DNA of 64,000 nt from Shimia sp. Alg240-R146 (GCF_947331465.1 NZ_CAMZOK010000001.1:744001-808000), one strand, 5' to 3'. Positions 53,705 to 63,529 are shown, counted from the stretch's first letter. Notes: generated from the letters alone by a model not told the origin. Made by a program: numbers and translations.

Positions 53705-53790
53705 GATTCTGCTCCTGCTTCTTTGACGGGGTTCAGACATAGCCGCAGTTTGGGCAAAACTGAACTCCCTTGCTGGGCAACTACGGCGTT

Positions 53791-54624
53791 TCAGCCCTTG
53801 GAGATCACCCAGTCGAGCGTTTTTGTCGGCAGAAGCCGGCGCAGGATGGACATTATGTGGGCGGGCTTGGTGACACGATAGCGGGCGCGGGGGCGGGGAC
53901 TTTCGAGCGCGTGGATGAGTTTGGCGACAACCGCCTCCGCGGGCAACTCAAACGGATCAAGGCTCTGTTTATCCTCGGCAAAGCGCGCAACGAGGCCTGT
54001 GCGGTAGCTGTCGGAGTGGGGTGAGCTTTCCCAGTTGATCCAGCGGTGAAATTGCTTCGCATTGTTGCGGCGCAAGGCAGAGGTGATCGGCCCGGGCTCT
54101 ATCAAGCTGACGTTGATCGGGCTGTCGCGCAATTCGATCCTGAGGCAGTCGGCCCAGCCTTCGAGGGCGAATTTTGTGGCCACATAGGCCCCGCGATAGC
54201 GCATGGGCACGTAGCCCAGCACCGATGAATTCAAGACAATTCGTCCGTGCCCTTGCGTGCGCATGATTGGCATGAGCTGTCGTGTCAGCTCGTGCCAGCC
54301 CAACAGGTTGCTTTCCATCAGATCGCGAAATCCGTCGGTGGGGAGGTCTTCGACCGCGCCGGGCAGGCCGCGCGCCCCGTTGTGAAAGACCGCATCCAAA
54401 GTGCCACCGGTTTCGGCAATGACCTCTGCCACCGCGGCGGTGATGCTGTCGGTGTCACGGTAGTCCAGTCGAGGGCTCAGGAAGCCTTCGGCGCGCAGGC
54501 GGTCGCAGTCGCGTTGCTTGCGGCAGCTGGCAATCACGTGCCAGCCGCGTTGACGCAGGTCGCGGGCAGCGACAAGGCCAATGCCTGTCGAGCAGCCGGT
54601 AATGAGAATGGTCTTCTTGGTCAT
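53791..54624 (-). CDS. SDR family oxidoreductase
   Basis: A 277-residue short-chain dehydrogenase with cofactor motif TGCSTGIG (residues 9-16), the NSSVLG active-site strand, and catalytic YVATK (Tyr-x3-Lys, near residue 147). It resembles the retinol/17-beta-hydroxysteroid dehydrogenase-like group. Its neighbours give no substrate clue. It is followed by the bacterioferritin gene upstream on the same strand with a 30-base gap. Confidence 0.9.
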   Translation of the reverse strand: MTKKTILITGCSTGIGLVAARDLRQRGWHVIASCRKQRDCDRLRAEGFLSPRLDYRDTDSITAAVAEVIAETGGTLDAVFHNGARGLPGAVEDLPTDGFRDLMESNLLGWHELTRQLMPIMRTQGHGRIVLNSSVLGYVPMRYRGAYVATKFALEGWADCLRIELRDSPINVSLIEPGPITSALRRNNAKQFHRWINWESSPHSDSYRTGLVARFAEDKQSLDPFELPAEAVVAKLIHALESPRPRARYRVTKPAHIMSILRRLLPTKTLDWVISKG

Positions 54625-54654
54625 TGTGTGTCCGGCTGCCCCATTGGGCGTGTT

Positions 54655-55143
54655 TCAGTCGTCTGCTTCGTCGGCGCTTTCGGCGTTGAGTTGGCCGTAG
54701 TTCTGAGCGCCAATCGTGTCGTGCAGATCGAGCTGTGTTTCAAGGAAGTCGATATGACCCTGCTCGTCGTTGATCAAGCTTTCAAACAGCCCCATCGACG
54801 CATAATCGCCCACGTCGGCGCAATACTTCCGAGCTTCGGAGTAAAGGGCGACGGCTTCCATTTCCGCTTCGAGGTCGCACGCAAGGGTCTCGCGCACGTT
54901 TTCGCCGATGCGCAGCGCGTCCAACGTTTGTAGGTTTGGATGGCCTTCGAGGAAGATGATGCGGTCGATCAGGCTGTCGGCATGCTCCATCTCTTCGATG
55001 CTTTCTTCACGCATCTTCTTGGCAAGCTTGCCGTAGCCCCAGTCTTTCTGCAGACGATAGTGCAGCCAGAATTGACTGACGGCGGTCAGTTCAACCCGCA
55101 GCGCCTTGTTCAGATACTCGATAACCTTGGGATCGCCCTTCAT
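54655..55143 (-). CDS. bfr: Bacterioferritin
   Basis: Iron-storage haemoprotein, 162 residues. The ATG at 55143 follows AAGGAGTGAACGTG. Ferroxidase and haem features are visible: [19 protein letters not shown], the [20 protein letters not shown] segment with paired Glu/His ligands, and [14 protein letters not shown]; Met52-type haem ligand position is plausible. The gene overlaps the 3' end of bfd by 53 bases in another frame. Together they store and release iron. Confidence 0.94.
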   Translation of the reverse strand: MKGDPKVIEYLNKALRVELTAVSQFWLHYRLQKDWGYGKLAKKMREESIEEMEHADSLIDRIIFLEGHPNLQTLDALRIGENVRETLACDLEAEMEAVALYSEARKYCADVGDYASMGLFESLINDEQGHIDFLETQLDLHDTIGAQNYGQLNAESADEADD

Positions 55144-55387
55144 CACGTTCACTCCTTCTGGATGGTGCGCTGCGCAGACCGCGTAATTCGGCTGGCACTT
55201 CCAGATTAGGGTTTGCGCGCATTGAGGCAACAAAAAGCTTCATGCAGCCGCCGCAATTGGGCGATTTCCCGAGGGCGTGATAGATTTTTCCAGGTGTAAT
55301 AATTGCGTTGGTGTCTGACGCGCGCATCCAATTAATGGCTGAGTGAATATCGGTGTCCGAGATTCGTTCACAACTGCAGACAATCAT
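55091..55387 (-). CDS. bfd: Bacterioferritin-associated ferredoxin (2Fe-2S)
   Basis: A 98-residue ferredoxin-like protein. Four cluster cysteines are seen: C4, C6 ([10 protein letters not shown]) and the pair in NCGGCMKLF. It reduces bacterioferritin iron for release. The last 25 or so residues (from [12 protein letters not shown]) are hydrophilic and run out of frame across the bfr ribosome binding site and first codons, so a short frameshifted tail is possible. A palindromic candidate iron box lies 50 bases upstream. Confidence 0.88.
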   Translation of the reverse strand: MIVCSCERISDTDIHSAINWMRASDTNAIITPGKIYHALGKSPNCGGCMKLFVASMRANPNLEVPAELRGLRSAPSRRSERDEGRSQGYRVSEQGAAG

Positions 55388-55436
55388 ACTTCGGGCCTTG
55401 AGCTTTGTATTTGGCCGAGAAGTACGATAAAAACGG

Positions 55437-55470
55437 TCAGGTAGTCAATCCTGACAAAATTAGTCTGAAG
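55437..55470 (-). promoter_or_regulatory. Candidate iron-responsive operator upstream of bfd
   Basis: TCAGG-TAGTCAAT-CCTGA (55437-55454) overlaps GAC-AAAATTA-GTC (55453-55465). Such TGAC/GTCA-rich palindromes resemble the Iron-Rhodo-box recognised by IscR-like regulators in Rhodobacterales. The match is from memory and imperfect. Confidence 0.35.
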
Positions 55471-55491
55471 AAAAGTTTATCTACGTTTGGA

Positions 55492-56121
55492 TCAATTGGT
55501 GATTTGGGCAAGCATTTTGCCTGCCATCCAGCCGACGCGGCCGGTTTCTTGATCGCGCAATTTCACCCAACCCTTGCCCTCGTCGCGCAGCACTTCAACT
55601 TCTTGCCCACGGGTTAGAACGCCCAAAACTGCAAACGACGTGCCCGGTCCGCCGCGCAAATTCACGCGAGAGCCACGTACCGCGCGCAAATCTTTCTGAG
55701 GTGCGTCGAGAATCACGTCGGTCGAATTCAGAGCGGCGAGTGTCGGCTGAGTCTCGATTTTTGTGTCTGGCGCAGCAAAAGAATCTGTTTGAGAGAGGGA
55801 TGCAACCTTTGGCGTTTGAAAGCTTTCAGCTGATGCAGCGCTGACGTTGAGAAATGATGCGTGAGATGCAGGCGTTGCGGTAACGGTTTCGATCTTGGCT
55901 TCGGACGTGCGATGCACCGTCGGCACCACCGCTGCGGCCTGTGTAACAACAGGTTCAATGGGTGTTGGGGTGATGCGTGCGGGCTCAGGAGAAACAAGGG
56001 GATTCTGGGTTTGAGCCTGGACGACATCGCGACGGTATTTTGGTTCAAAGTCGGACCCGCCGCTGAGCTCATAAAACGCCCAAGCCATGACCGCTAAACT
56101 GACAACAACAAACTTGTTCAC
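55492..56121 (-). CDS. SH3 domain-containing membrane/periplasmic protein
   Basis: A 209-residue protein with an N-terminal hydrophobic segment (MNKFVVVSLAVMAWAFYEL, uncleaved anchor or signal), a Thr/Ala/Pro-rich linker of about 115 residues, and a C-terminal bacterial SH3 domain (residues 146-208; SRVNLRGGPGTSFAVLGVL, then GWVKLRDQETGRVGWMAGKM). SH3 domains of this type bind cell-wall peptides. The function is otherwise unknown. It is divergent from parC and upstream of bfd on the same strand. Confidence 0.82.
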   Translation of the reverse strand: MNKFVVVSLAVMAWAFYELSGGSDFEPKYRRDVVQAQTQNPLVSPEPARITPTPIEPVVTQAAAVVPTVHRTSEAKIETVTATPASHASFLNVSAASAESFQTPKVASLSQTDSFAAPDTKIETQPTLAALNSTDVILDAPQKDLRAVRGSRVNLRGGPGTSFAVLGVLTRGQEVEVLRDEGKGWVKLRDQETGRVGWMAGKMLAQITN

Positions 56122-56277
56122 GAGAAAATCTCCGAAATACTGGGCACGTCACAATAAATAGGCACGCATCACGATAACAGATTATCGATGGGAGGAGTCC
56201 ATCCTCAGGGGAAAAAATCCTGAATTGTCCCCATCGATCTGCTTTACCGGGGCCGCGGCCTTGGGTATCACCGCAGT

Positions 56278-58614
56278 ATGACCGACCAGATCGACGACGA
56301 CTTCTCCGCCCAGAATGTGACTGAACCGCTGCGCCGCGCCATTGGCGAGCGCTATCTGACCTATGCGCTGAGCACGATCATGCACCGCGCCTTGCCGGAT
56401 GCCCGTGACGGTTTGAAGCCAGTGCACCGCCGGATTCTTTATGCGATGCGCGAGTTGAAGCTCAACTCTTCGGGTGGCTATCGTAAATCGGCCAAGATTT
56501 CCGGCGACGTGATGGGCAACTATCACCCGCACGGCGATATGGCGATTTATGATGCGATGGCCCGTCTGGCGCAGGATTTCAACGTCCGATATCCGCTGGT
56601 CGACGGTCAGGGAAACTTTGGCAACATTGACGGTGATAACCCCGCTGCCAGCCGATACACGGAAGCGCGGATGACCTCGGTGGCTGAGGCCATGTTGGAA
56701 GGTCTCAATGAGAACGCCGTCGATTTCCGCGAGAACTACGACGGCACGCTGACAGAACCTGTGGTTTTGCCGGCAACCTTCCCGAACCTTCTGGCGAATG
56801 GATCCAGCGGCATTGCGGTCGGCATGGCGACGAACATTCCGCCGCATAACATTGCCGAGCTGTGCGACGCCTGTCTGCATATGATCAAGACACCGGATGT
56901 GCGCGAAGACACGTTGCTGAACTATGTCCCGGGACCGGATTTTCCCACCGGCGGCGTGATTGTTGAACCCAAAGAAAACATTGCGCAGGCCTATCGCACT
57001 GGACGCGGATCGTTCCGGTTGCGGGCCAAATGGGAAAAAGAAGACTTGGGCCGGGGACAGTGGCAGATCGTGGTCACCGAGATCCCCTATCAGGTGCAGA
57101 AATCACGCCTGATCGAGAAATTGGCCGAGGTGATCCAAACCAAGAAAGTGCCGATCCTTGGCGATGTGCGCGACGAAAGCGCCGACGATATCCGGCTGGT
57201 GCTGGAGCCAAAATCCAAGAATGTGGACCCAGACGTCCTGATGAACATGCTTTACCGCAACTCCGATCTTGAGGTGCGGTTCTCCTTGAACATGAATGTG
57301 CTGATCGACGGGGTCACGCCCAAGGTCTGTTCGATGAAAGAAGTGCTGCGGGCGTTCTTGGACTTCCGCCGCGAGGTGTTGATCCGCCGTTCCAAGCACC
57401 GCATGGAAAAGATCGACCACCGGCTTGAGGTGCTTGAAGGCTTTATCATTGCCTTCCTCAATCTGGATCGTGTGATTGATATCATCCGCTATGATGATGC
57501 GCCCAAACAAGCGCTTATGGCCGAGGATTGGGGGATGGATCACGCGCGGGCCACCTCCGAAAGCGACTATACGTCGCCGCTGCCGACGACCGGTGAGGGC
57601 GAACTGACAGAAGTTCAGGCCGAAGCGATTTTGAACATGCGCCTGCGCAGTTTGCGTCGTCTGGAAGAGCTGGAACTGGTGCGGGAACGCGACGCCTTGA
57701 TGCTGGAACGCGCCGGGCTCGAAGACCTGCTAGACAGTGATAGCCTGCAGTGGGAGCGCATTTCGGATCAGCTGAAAGAGGCCAAAAAGCTCTTTGGCAA
57801 GGACCACGAAGGTGGCGCGCGCCGTACTCAGTTTGCCGAGGCGGGCGAAGTCGAAGATGTGCCGATCGAGGCGATGATTGACCGCGAACCGATCACGGTT
57901 GTCTGCTCTCAGATGGGGTGGATCCGCGCCATGTCGGGTCACATTGACCTGACGCGTGAACTGAAATTCAAAGACGGCGACGGCCCGAGGTTTGTTTTCC
58001 ACGCAGAGACGACCGACCGCCTTCTGGTGTTCGCCACCAATGGGCGGTTCTACACGCTGAGTGCCGCCAATTTGCCGGGTGGCCGCGGCATGGGTGAGCC
58101 TCTTCGATTGATGGTGGATCTCCCGAATGAAGCTGAAATTGTTGATATTTTTGTGCATGATAAAGAGCGCAAGCTGTTGGTCGCCTCAAGCGCTGGAGAC
58201 GGGTTTGTGGTGCCTGAGAAAGACGTGATTGCGCAGACGCGGACAGGCAAGCAGGTGCTGAATGTCAAGGATGACGCACGCGCACAGATTTGCATTCCTG
58301 CATCCGGAGATCACGTTGCTGTGGTATCCAAAAATGGCCGTTTCCTTGTGTTCCCACTGGAAGAGTTGCCGGAACTGGGCCGCGGCAAGGGCGTGCGCAT
58401 TCAGAAATACAACATGGCACGCGGACGTCAGGGCACATTGGAGTTGGATGGCGGACTGTCTGACATCACAACCTTTGACTGGGCTGAAGGTCTGAGCTGG
58501 TCGATGGGTGGTAAGACCCGTCATGAAGCAGACCTCAGCGAATGGCTGGGCAAACGCGCAGGCGTTGGCAAAAAGGCGCCCTACGGATTCCCTAAAACCT
58601 ACACGTTCGGCTAA
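56278..58614 (+). CDS. parC: DNA topoisomerase IV subunit A
   Basis: A 778-residue type II topoisomerase subunit that decatenates chromosomes with ParE. The catalytic tyrosine is Y127 (NPAASRYTEARMT). The DNA-gate helix reads NYHPHGDMAIYDAMARLAQD; the residue equivalent to E. coli ParC Ser80 is Met here. The C-terminal domain is about 280 residues with beta-pinwheel-like repeats, shorter than in GyrA and without a clear GyrA box (QRRGGKG absent), which supports ParC over GyrA. Confidence 0.93.
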   Translation: MTDQIDDDFSAQNVTEPLRRAIGERYLTYALSTIMHRALPDARDGLKPVHRRILYAMRELKLNSSGGYRKSAKISGDVMGNYHPHGDMAIYDAMARLAQDFNVRYPLVDGQGNFGNIDGDNPAASRYTEARMTSVAEAMLEGLNENAVDFRENYDGTLTEPVVLPATFPNLLANGSSGIAVGMATNIPPHNIAELCDACLHMIKTPDVREDTLLNYVPGPDFPTGGVIVEPKENIAQAYRTGRGSFRLRAKWEKEDLGRGQWQIVVTEIPYQVQKSRLIEKLAEVIQTKKVPILGDVRDESADDIRLVLEPKSKNVDPDVLMNMLYRNSDLEVRFSLNMNVLIDGVTPKVCSMKEVLRAFLDFRREVLIRRSKHRMEKIDHRLEVLEGFIIAFLNLDRVIDIIRYDDAPKQALMAEDWGMDHARATSESDYTSPLPTTGEGELTEVQAEAILNMRLRSLRRLEELELVRERDALMLERAGLEDLLDSDSLQWERISDQLKEAKKLFGKDHEGGARRTQFAEAGEVEDVPIEAMIDREPITVVCSQMGWIRAMSGHIDLTRELKFKDGDGPRFVFHAETTDRLLVFATNGRFYTLSAANLPGGRGMGEPLRLMVDLPNEAEIVDIFVHDKERKLLVASSAGDGFVVPEKDVIAQTRTGKQVLNVKDDARAQICIPASGDHVAVVSKNGRFLVFPLEELPELGRGKGVRIQKYNMARGRQGTLELDGGLSDITTFDWAEGLSWSMGGKTRHEADLSEWLGKRAGVGKKAPYGFPKTYTFG

Positions 58615-58640
58615 AGTCTGCGCTTCTTTCTGGTCACATA

Positions 58641-58740
58641 CACCCCGGGGGAGACGCGGCTTGCCGCGTCGGGGGCTGGCCCCAAAGCCGCGGCATCGCC
58701 GCTGCCACGCCCAACCCCTCAAGGGGGCGGGCGCTCGCCC
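58641..58740. repeat. Hairpin-rich intergenic element after parC
   Basis: CCCCGGGGGA followed by a perfect GACGCGGC-TT-GCCGCGTC hairpin (58653-58670), then GGGGGCTGGCCCC and further GC-rich inverted segments (GCCGCGGCATCGCCGC; CCCTCAAGGGGGCGGG). It belongs in style with the elements at 35417 and 48924 and probably terminates parC and the convergent P450 gene. Confidence 0.45.
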
Positions 58741-60113
58741 TAAACCGGACGCGCCGTCAGCCAGACGCCATTTTCAGGCCGCAACGTCAGGATCATCACG
58801 GGATCCGGGTCACGTCCCGCCACTGGATCAAAGCGGAAACGGGTGAGTAAAGTGGCGAGGATCATCACGGCTTCCTGTATGGCAAAGCTCGCGCCGATGC
58901 AGATACGCGGCCCGTCCCCAAAAGGCAGGTAGGCATAGCGATCCACAGTCTTGCGATCTGCGAAACGGCCGGGATCAAACGCGTTTGGATCCTCCCAGAG
59001 CGCATGATTGCGATGCAGCGCATAGATCGGGATCATAACTGTGTCGCCCGGGCGGATGTCGCGGGCACAGAGCACGTCTGCCTCTTGCGCGGTCCGCGAA
59101 ATGATCCCTGCCGGAGGGTAAAGCCGCAGCGCCTCGTCCACGATCTGACGGATCAGGGGCATGCGCGCGGCTTCTTCGCCGGTGGCGGCCTCTCCTTTAA
59201 TGACAGAGGAAGCCTCTGCCCGCGCCTGATCCTGAATGTCTTGGTCGTAGGCACACAGATACAACGACCAAGCCAGCGTCAGCGCGGTGGTTTCGTGGCC
59301 TGCCACAATGAAGGTCAATAAGTTGTCGCGCAGTTCGGATGTGTTCATGGATTTGGCAGTTTCGGGATCGACGCCGGCCATCAACAAATCCAGAAGGTCC
59401 GGCACCTCGCCTGCGCCGCGTGTGCGGCGGGCCTCGATCGCTTCATCCGCCACAGCTTTCATCTTGCCCACGGCTTTGCCGGAAAACATCCGCCCCGGGC
59501 GGGGAACCCAGTCGGGAATGCCAAGCATGTCGAGCAAAGAGACCTTGCCGGCCTCGGCGATATAAAGGTCGATGGCGCGGTGCACAGCGTCTGCATCAAA
59601 ACTGCCGTCGCCGGAGAACGTCACCTCGGAAATCACATCAAAGGTGGTGCGCACCATCTCGTCCTGAAAATCCACGGCGCGGTTACCAGCGGCGGACACA
59701 CGCGCGACAGATCGCAAAGCGGCGGCGCTCATGAACGGGGCCAGCGCCAGCATGTTGCGCTGACTGAACACCGGTGCGGCAGCCCGGCGTTGCCAGCGCC
59801 AATGGGCGCCCTCGGCGACAAAAAGACTGTCGCCAATAGCGGGGCGCAAGATGTTTTTGGTGGCTTTGGATTTGGGGTAGTTGTCGACGTTTTCCAGCAG
59901 CACCCGTCGAATCGCGCCAGGGTCCATGACCATGTGCCAGCGGATCCCGGTTTGTCCCGAAACCATCGGTTGACGCACCGCGATTTCTGGCAGAATTGAC
60001 AAGAGATTGCTGCGCGCCGCCTTGAGTGACCCCATGAGCCCGAGTGGCTCGGTTGCCAATGGCACAAAAACCGGGGGTTTGCGGTCGGAAGACTTGGCCA
60101 GTGGAACAGTCAC
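58740..60113 (-). CDS. Cytochrome P450
   Basis: A 457-residue haem monooxygenase. The haem-binding loop FGDGPRICIG (Cys ligand), the I-helix oxygen-activation motif AGHETTA and the K-helix ExxR in DEALRLYPP are intact. I chose the GTG at 60113 with AGGAG 7 bases upstream (minus strand). There is no N-terminal membrane anchor, so it is soluble and needs separate redox partners, none of which is adjacent. The sequence style resembles the CYP4/CYP102-like fatty-acid hydroxylase side of the family; the substrate is unknown. Confidence 0.9.
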   Translation of the reverse strand: MTVPLAKSSDRKPPVFVPLATEPLGLMGSLKAARSNLLSILPEIAVRQPMVSGQTGIRWHMVMDPGAIRRVLLENVDNYPKSKATKNILRPAIGDSLFVAEGAHWRWQRRAAAPVFSQRNMLALAPFMSAAALRSVARVSAAGNRAVDFQDEMVRTTFDVISEVTFSGDGSFDADAVHRAIDLYIAEAGKVSLLDMLGIPDWVPRPGRMFSGKAVGKMKAVADEAIEARRTRGAGEVPDLLDLLMAGVDPETAKSMNTSELRDNLLTFIVAGHETTALTLAWSLYLCAYDQDIQDQARAEASSVIKGEAATGEEAARMPLIRQIVDEALRLYPPAGIISRTAQEADVLCARDIRPGDTVMIPIYALHRNHALWEDPNAFDPGRFADRKTVDRYAYLPFGDGPRICIGASFAIQEAVMILATLLTRFRFDPVAGRDPDPVMILTLRPENGVWLTARPV

Positions 60114-60253
60114 AGCGGTACTCCTGAAGTGTTTCAAGTCCGATACGTAGCGCAAGACTACGGCGATCACATCGTTGCACATAGCCTACGATTGCGCCAA
60201 CCGCATGGTTCGGGTATGCCACCAGACAAAGAGAGCAAGAGGGACCGTCGAGC

Positions 60254-60871
60254 ATGATCCGATTGGCAATTTGTGTCGCAGCACTCGCGGCGCTGGTATC
60301 CTGCACGGCCCCGAGTGGCCCCGTGACTGATGAGAAGCGTGACCTGGGCGATTTTGTGCTGGGTCACAATATTGTGGTGGCGCCACAATTCCAAAAAGGC
60401 CCGCTGTCGCGTGAGGCCTCCAAGGACGTTTTCATCGCGTCGATGAAAAACGCCATAGATGCGCGATTTGGCCGGTATGACGGCGACCGGGTTGTTCACT
60501 TTGGGATCAACATTTCGGGCTATGTGTTGGCGCAGAACGGTGTGCCGCTGGTGCTGTCGCCAAAATCCGCGCTTATCATCACCGTCACCGCATGGGATGA
60601 CCGCGCCGGTGGCAAATTTAATGACGAGGCGCGCGAATTCGTTGTGCTTGAGAGCTTTACCTCAATTGGTGTGAGTTCGGGCCTCACGATGACCGCCGAA
60701 GAGCAGATGGAAAACCTGACGTTCAATGCCGCCAAGCAGATCGAATCCTGGATGTATGACAACCGCGCCTGCCTGGTGGATGACGTGCCGGCAGATGTGT
60801 TGGCACAGTGTTGGAAAGACAGTGCTCAGGAGCGGGCGGAGCGTAAGAAGCAACTGGATGAGCTGCGCTGA
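60254..60871 (+). CDS. Putative outer-membrane or periplasmic lipoprotein
   Basis: A 205-residue protein with a lipoprotein signal peptide: MIRLAICVAALAALVSC, with lipobox LVSC and Cys17 as the lipidated residue. The mature part has alternating beta strands (VVHFGINISGYVLA, ALIITVTAWDD) and a C-terminal charged helix, and contains two more cysteines (about C175 and C186). I do not recognise a named family. It is preceded by the P450 gene in opposite orientation and followed by tuf. Confidence 0.75.
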   Translation: MIRLAICVAALAALVSCTAPSGPVTDEKRDLGDFVLGHNIVVAPQFQKGPLSREASKDVFIASMKNAIDARFGRYDGDRVVHFGINISGYVLAQNGVPLVLSPKSALIITVTAWDDRAGGKFNDEAREFVVLESFTSIGVSSGLTMTAEEQMENLTFNAAKQIESWMYDNRACLVDDVPADVLAQCWKDSAQERAERKKQLDELR

Positions 60872-60969
60872 TTGAAAGCCTGCTTGATTTTTGTCGCGCA
60901 ACCAAATATGTCGCGCGCGGTAGAGGTAATCGGGTCCGAGTGACCCCCCAAACGTAGAAAGCGCCCGAG

Positions 60970-62145
60970 ATGGCTAAGGAAAAGTTTGAGCGCAGTAAAC
61001 CGCACTGCAACATCGGCACCATTGGTCACGTTGACCACGGTAAAACCACGCTGACCGCAGCGATCACCAAACAATTTGGTGACTTCAAAGCGTACGACGA
61101 AATCGACGGCGCGCCGGAAGAAAAAGCACGTGGCATCACCATTTCGACTGCCCACGTTGAATATGAAACCGACGCGCGTCACTACGCCCACGTCGACTGC
61201 CCCGGCCACGCTGACTATGTGAAAAACATGATCACCGGTGCGGCGCAGATGGATGGCGCGATCCTGGTTGTGAACGCAGCTGATGGCCCGATGCCACAGA
61301 CCCGCGAGCACATCCTGTTGGGCCGCCAGGTTGGCATCCCGGCCATGGTCGTGTTCATGAACAAAGTGGACCAGGTTGACGACGAAGAGCTGCTTGAGCT
61401 CGTCGAAATGGAAATCCGCGAACTGTTGAACGAATACGACTACCCAGGTGATGATATTCCTATCATCGCGGGTTCGGCTCTGGCCGCTCTGGAAGATCGT
61501 GACGACAACATCGGTAAAGAGAAAATCTCCGAGCTGATGGCGGCTGTTGACAGCTACATCCCACAGCCACCACGTGCCGTGGATGAGCCGTTCCTGATGC
61601 CAATCGAAGACGTGTTCTCGATCTCTGGTCGCGGTACTGTTGTAACTGGCCGTGTTGAGCGTGGCGTGATCAATGTTGGCGACAGCATCGAAATCGTTGG
61701 CATCAAAGACACCCAGACAACAACCTGTACTGGCGTTGAAATGTTCCGCAAGCTGCTGGATCGCGGTGAAGCAGGCGACAACGTTGGCGCATTGCTGCGT
61801 GGTATCGACCGTGAAGCGGTTGAGCGTGGTCAGGTTCTTTGTGCACCTGGTTCGGTTAACCCACACACCAAGTTCGAAGCAGAAGCCTACATCCTGACCA
61901 AGGATGAAGGTGGCCGTCACACGCCATTCTTCGCGAACTACCGTCCACAGTTCTACTTCCGTACAACTGACGTGACCGGCACTGTTGAGCTGCCAGCAGG
62001 CACCGAAATGGTGATGCCCGGTGACAACCTGAAGTTCAACGTTGAGCTGATCGCACCGATCGCAATGGAGCAGGGCCTGCGCTTTGCGATCCGCGAAGGT
62101 GGCCGCACAGTTGGTTCCGGTGTTGTATCCAAAATCGTTGAGTAA
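60970..62145 (+). CDS. tuf: Elongation factor Tu
   Basis: GTPase that delivers aminoacyl-tRNA to the ribosome, 391 residues. G1 GHVDHGKT, G3 [10 protein letters not shown]4 NKVD and G5 SAL are intact; the switch [15 protein letters not shown] segment is standard. It lies about 1.5 kb upstream of rpsJ, the normal position for a tuf copy at the str-S10 boundary. Codon use is more restricted than in neighbours, as expected for a very highly expressed gene. A strong terminator follows. A second tuf copy elsewhere is usual in this group. Confidence 0.97.
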   Translation: MAKEKFERSKPHCNIGTIGHVDHGKTTLTAAITKQFGDFKAYDEIDGAPEEKARGITISTAHVEYETDARHYAHVDCPGHADYVKNMITGAAQMDGAILVVNAADGPMPQTREHILLGRQVGIPAMVVFMNKVDQVDDEELLELVEMEIRELLNEYDYPGDDIPIIAGSALAALEDRDDNIGKEKISELMAAVDSYIPQPPRAVDEPFLMPIEDVFSISGRGTVVTGRVERGVINVGDSIEIVGIKDTQTTTCTGVEMFRKLLDRGEAGDNVGALLRGIDREAVERGQVLCAPGSVNPHTKFEAEAYILTKDEGGRHTPFFANYRPQFYFRTTDVTGTVELPAGTEMVMPGDNLKFNVELIAPIAMEQGLRFAIREGGRTVGSGVVSKIVE

Positions 62146-62170
62146 TTAGCTCACGCTAATTGTTGACTAG

Positions 62171-62199
62171 AAAAGGGCGTCCTTCGGGGCGCCCTTTTT
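62171..62199 (+). terminator. Intrinsic terminator after tuf
   Basis: AAAAGGGCG(T)CC-TTCG-GG(G)CGCCCTTTTT: a stable stem with a UUCG tetraloop and a T5 tail, 25 bases after the tuf stop. Confidence 0.9.
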
Positions 62200-62329
62200 G
62201 CGTTTGGGGAAAAGGCGACTTTTTGCTGCGGGGAGCAGGGGTAAAATAAAATGGATTCGCTCTGGTTTTCGACTTTACTGTTTTAAAATTACTAATAGCT
62301 TTGGGCCTCAGTAACTATCGAGGTCCAAT

Positions 62330-63451
62330 TTGAAACAGCTTTTCACGTGGATTTTTATTTCACTGTTTATCCCCGCCGGAGCTTCTTTTGCGCAACCCGT
62401 ACGCGGCGTGGAATGCTTGCAGCGTCAGTTGCTTCGGTCTGGCTATAAGCCGGTGCCGATCGATGGACTTTTGGGCGCGCGCACCGTGGGTTCCTTTTCT
62501 GAGTATAATGAACGCAACGCACTTGGGATTAAAAGGATATTCACGCCGCATATGGGAGATGCCTAGTGCCGGCTGTTGGGGGAACGAAACAGCGTACTAA
62601 AAGCTGACTGGCCATCCAACGATCGGCCCTATGAGATCGCGTTTGGTGAAGGGGTTGAACAACGGTTCCAGATCAAATTCGCTGTTGCTATCCTTAAAGC
62701 GAAAAGTCGCGTTTTGCCAATTCTTGGGATTGAGTTGGCTGGATGGGATGTAATTGCGGTTGCAACGACCCCACAAGAGCTTGTTCGGCTGGCTCTTAAA
62801 GACACGCCGTATTCAGAAAGTGCGTTAAAACGATTGGCAACCGAGACCTGTTCGCGAGTGAATACTGGAAATTCAATCTACGCCTTGGCTGTTCACGGTT
62901 TGATACTGGTTTGCAAATCGCCTGGCGCCTCGGTCGGAAGGGAAATTACTCAATCAAAACTAGAAGATCTTGCAGCCCATGAGTTCATGCATCTTGTTCA
63001 GTTTCAACTGGCGGGATCTGCCTCGTCAAACGACAGGCCAGATCAGGCGTCGGCAGAGAGGGGGCCAATTTGGTTGCTCGAAGGGTCCGCGCAGGCATTT
63101 GCAAATGCGGTGGCCTTTGATAGGCCCGCATGGACGGGACGGCTGGCGGCTATGAGAAAATTTCCAGACGGACTTCCCGATTTGAACGAGCTTGAGCATC
63201 GCGAAATGCGCAGTAGGGCGCCAATTCCGGTGTATTTCGGTGGTATGATCGGAGCCGTCGATCCGGTCGATAAAAGTGGCTTCCCGGCAATAGCCAAGTT
63301 TTACGAGATTCTCGGACGGCGCGGCGGCTGGCAACGCGCGTTTGAGGAGGCTTTTGGGATTTCAGTGGATACGTACTATACGCTTTTTGCCGAAATGGAG
63401 AGGGTAAATACGCAGGGTGCGCCCTTAAGCGGCTGGTTGCTGAGAGATTAA
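62330..63451 (+). pseudogene. Secreted HExxH metallopeptidase-like gene split by an in-frame TAG
   Basis: One reading frame runs from ATG 62330 to 63451 except for a TAG at 62564-62566. The N-terminal part has a signal peptide (MKQLFTWIFISLFIPAGASFA|QP) and a peptidoglycan-binding-like segment (CLQRQLLRSGYKPVPIDGLL). After TAG the same frame continues CRLLGERNSV; a TGG-to-TAG change would restore a Trp-Cys pair. The downstream part has HEFMH (62978-62992) and, 30 residues later, WLLEGSAQAFA, a gluzincin-like zinc peptidase pattern. The only start after the stop is TTG 62576 with no ribosome binding site, so the gene is probably inactivated. Confidence 0.7.
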
Positions 63452-63491
63452 CCCCTTGCCACCACCTTAGATCCCCTCTATATCGCGCGGG

Positions 63492-63529
63492 TTCTCATTG
63501 AGAATTTGGAGGCGGGGTGATTCCCGCCT
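63492..63529 (+). promoter_or_regulatory. Structured leader of the S10 operon
   Basis: TTCTCA-T-TGAGAA (63492-63504) is a perfect 13-base palindrome, and AGGCGGG-GTGATT-CCCGCCT (63510-63529) is a hairpin followed by TTTT. They lie 75-110 bases before rpsJ. It may be a terminator of upstream transcription or an attenuator controlled by a ribosomal protein (L4 does this in E. coli); inference. Confidence 0.45.

Noticed and set aside
62564-62566. TAG read as pyrrolysine or selenocysteine
   Set aside because: Selenocysteine uses TGA, and pyrrolysine is not expected in this group; a TGG to TAG nonsense change is simpler.
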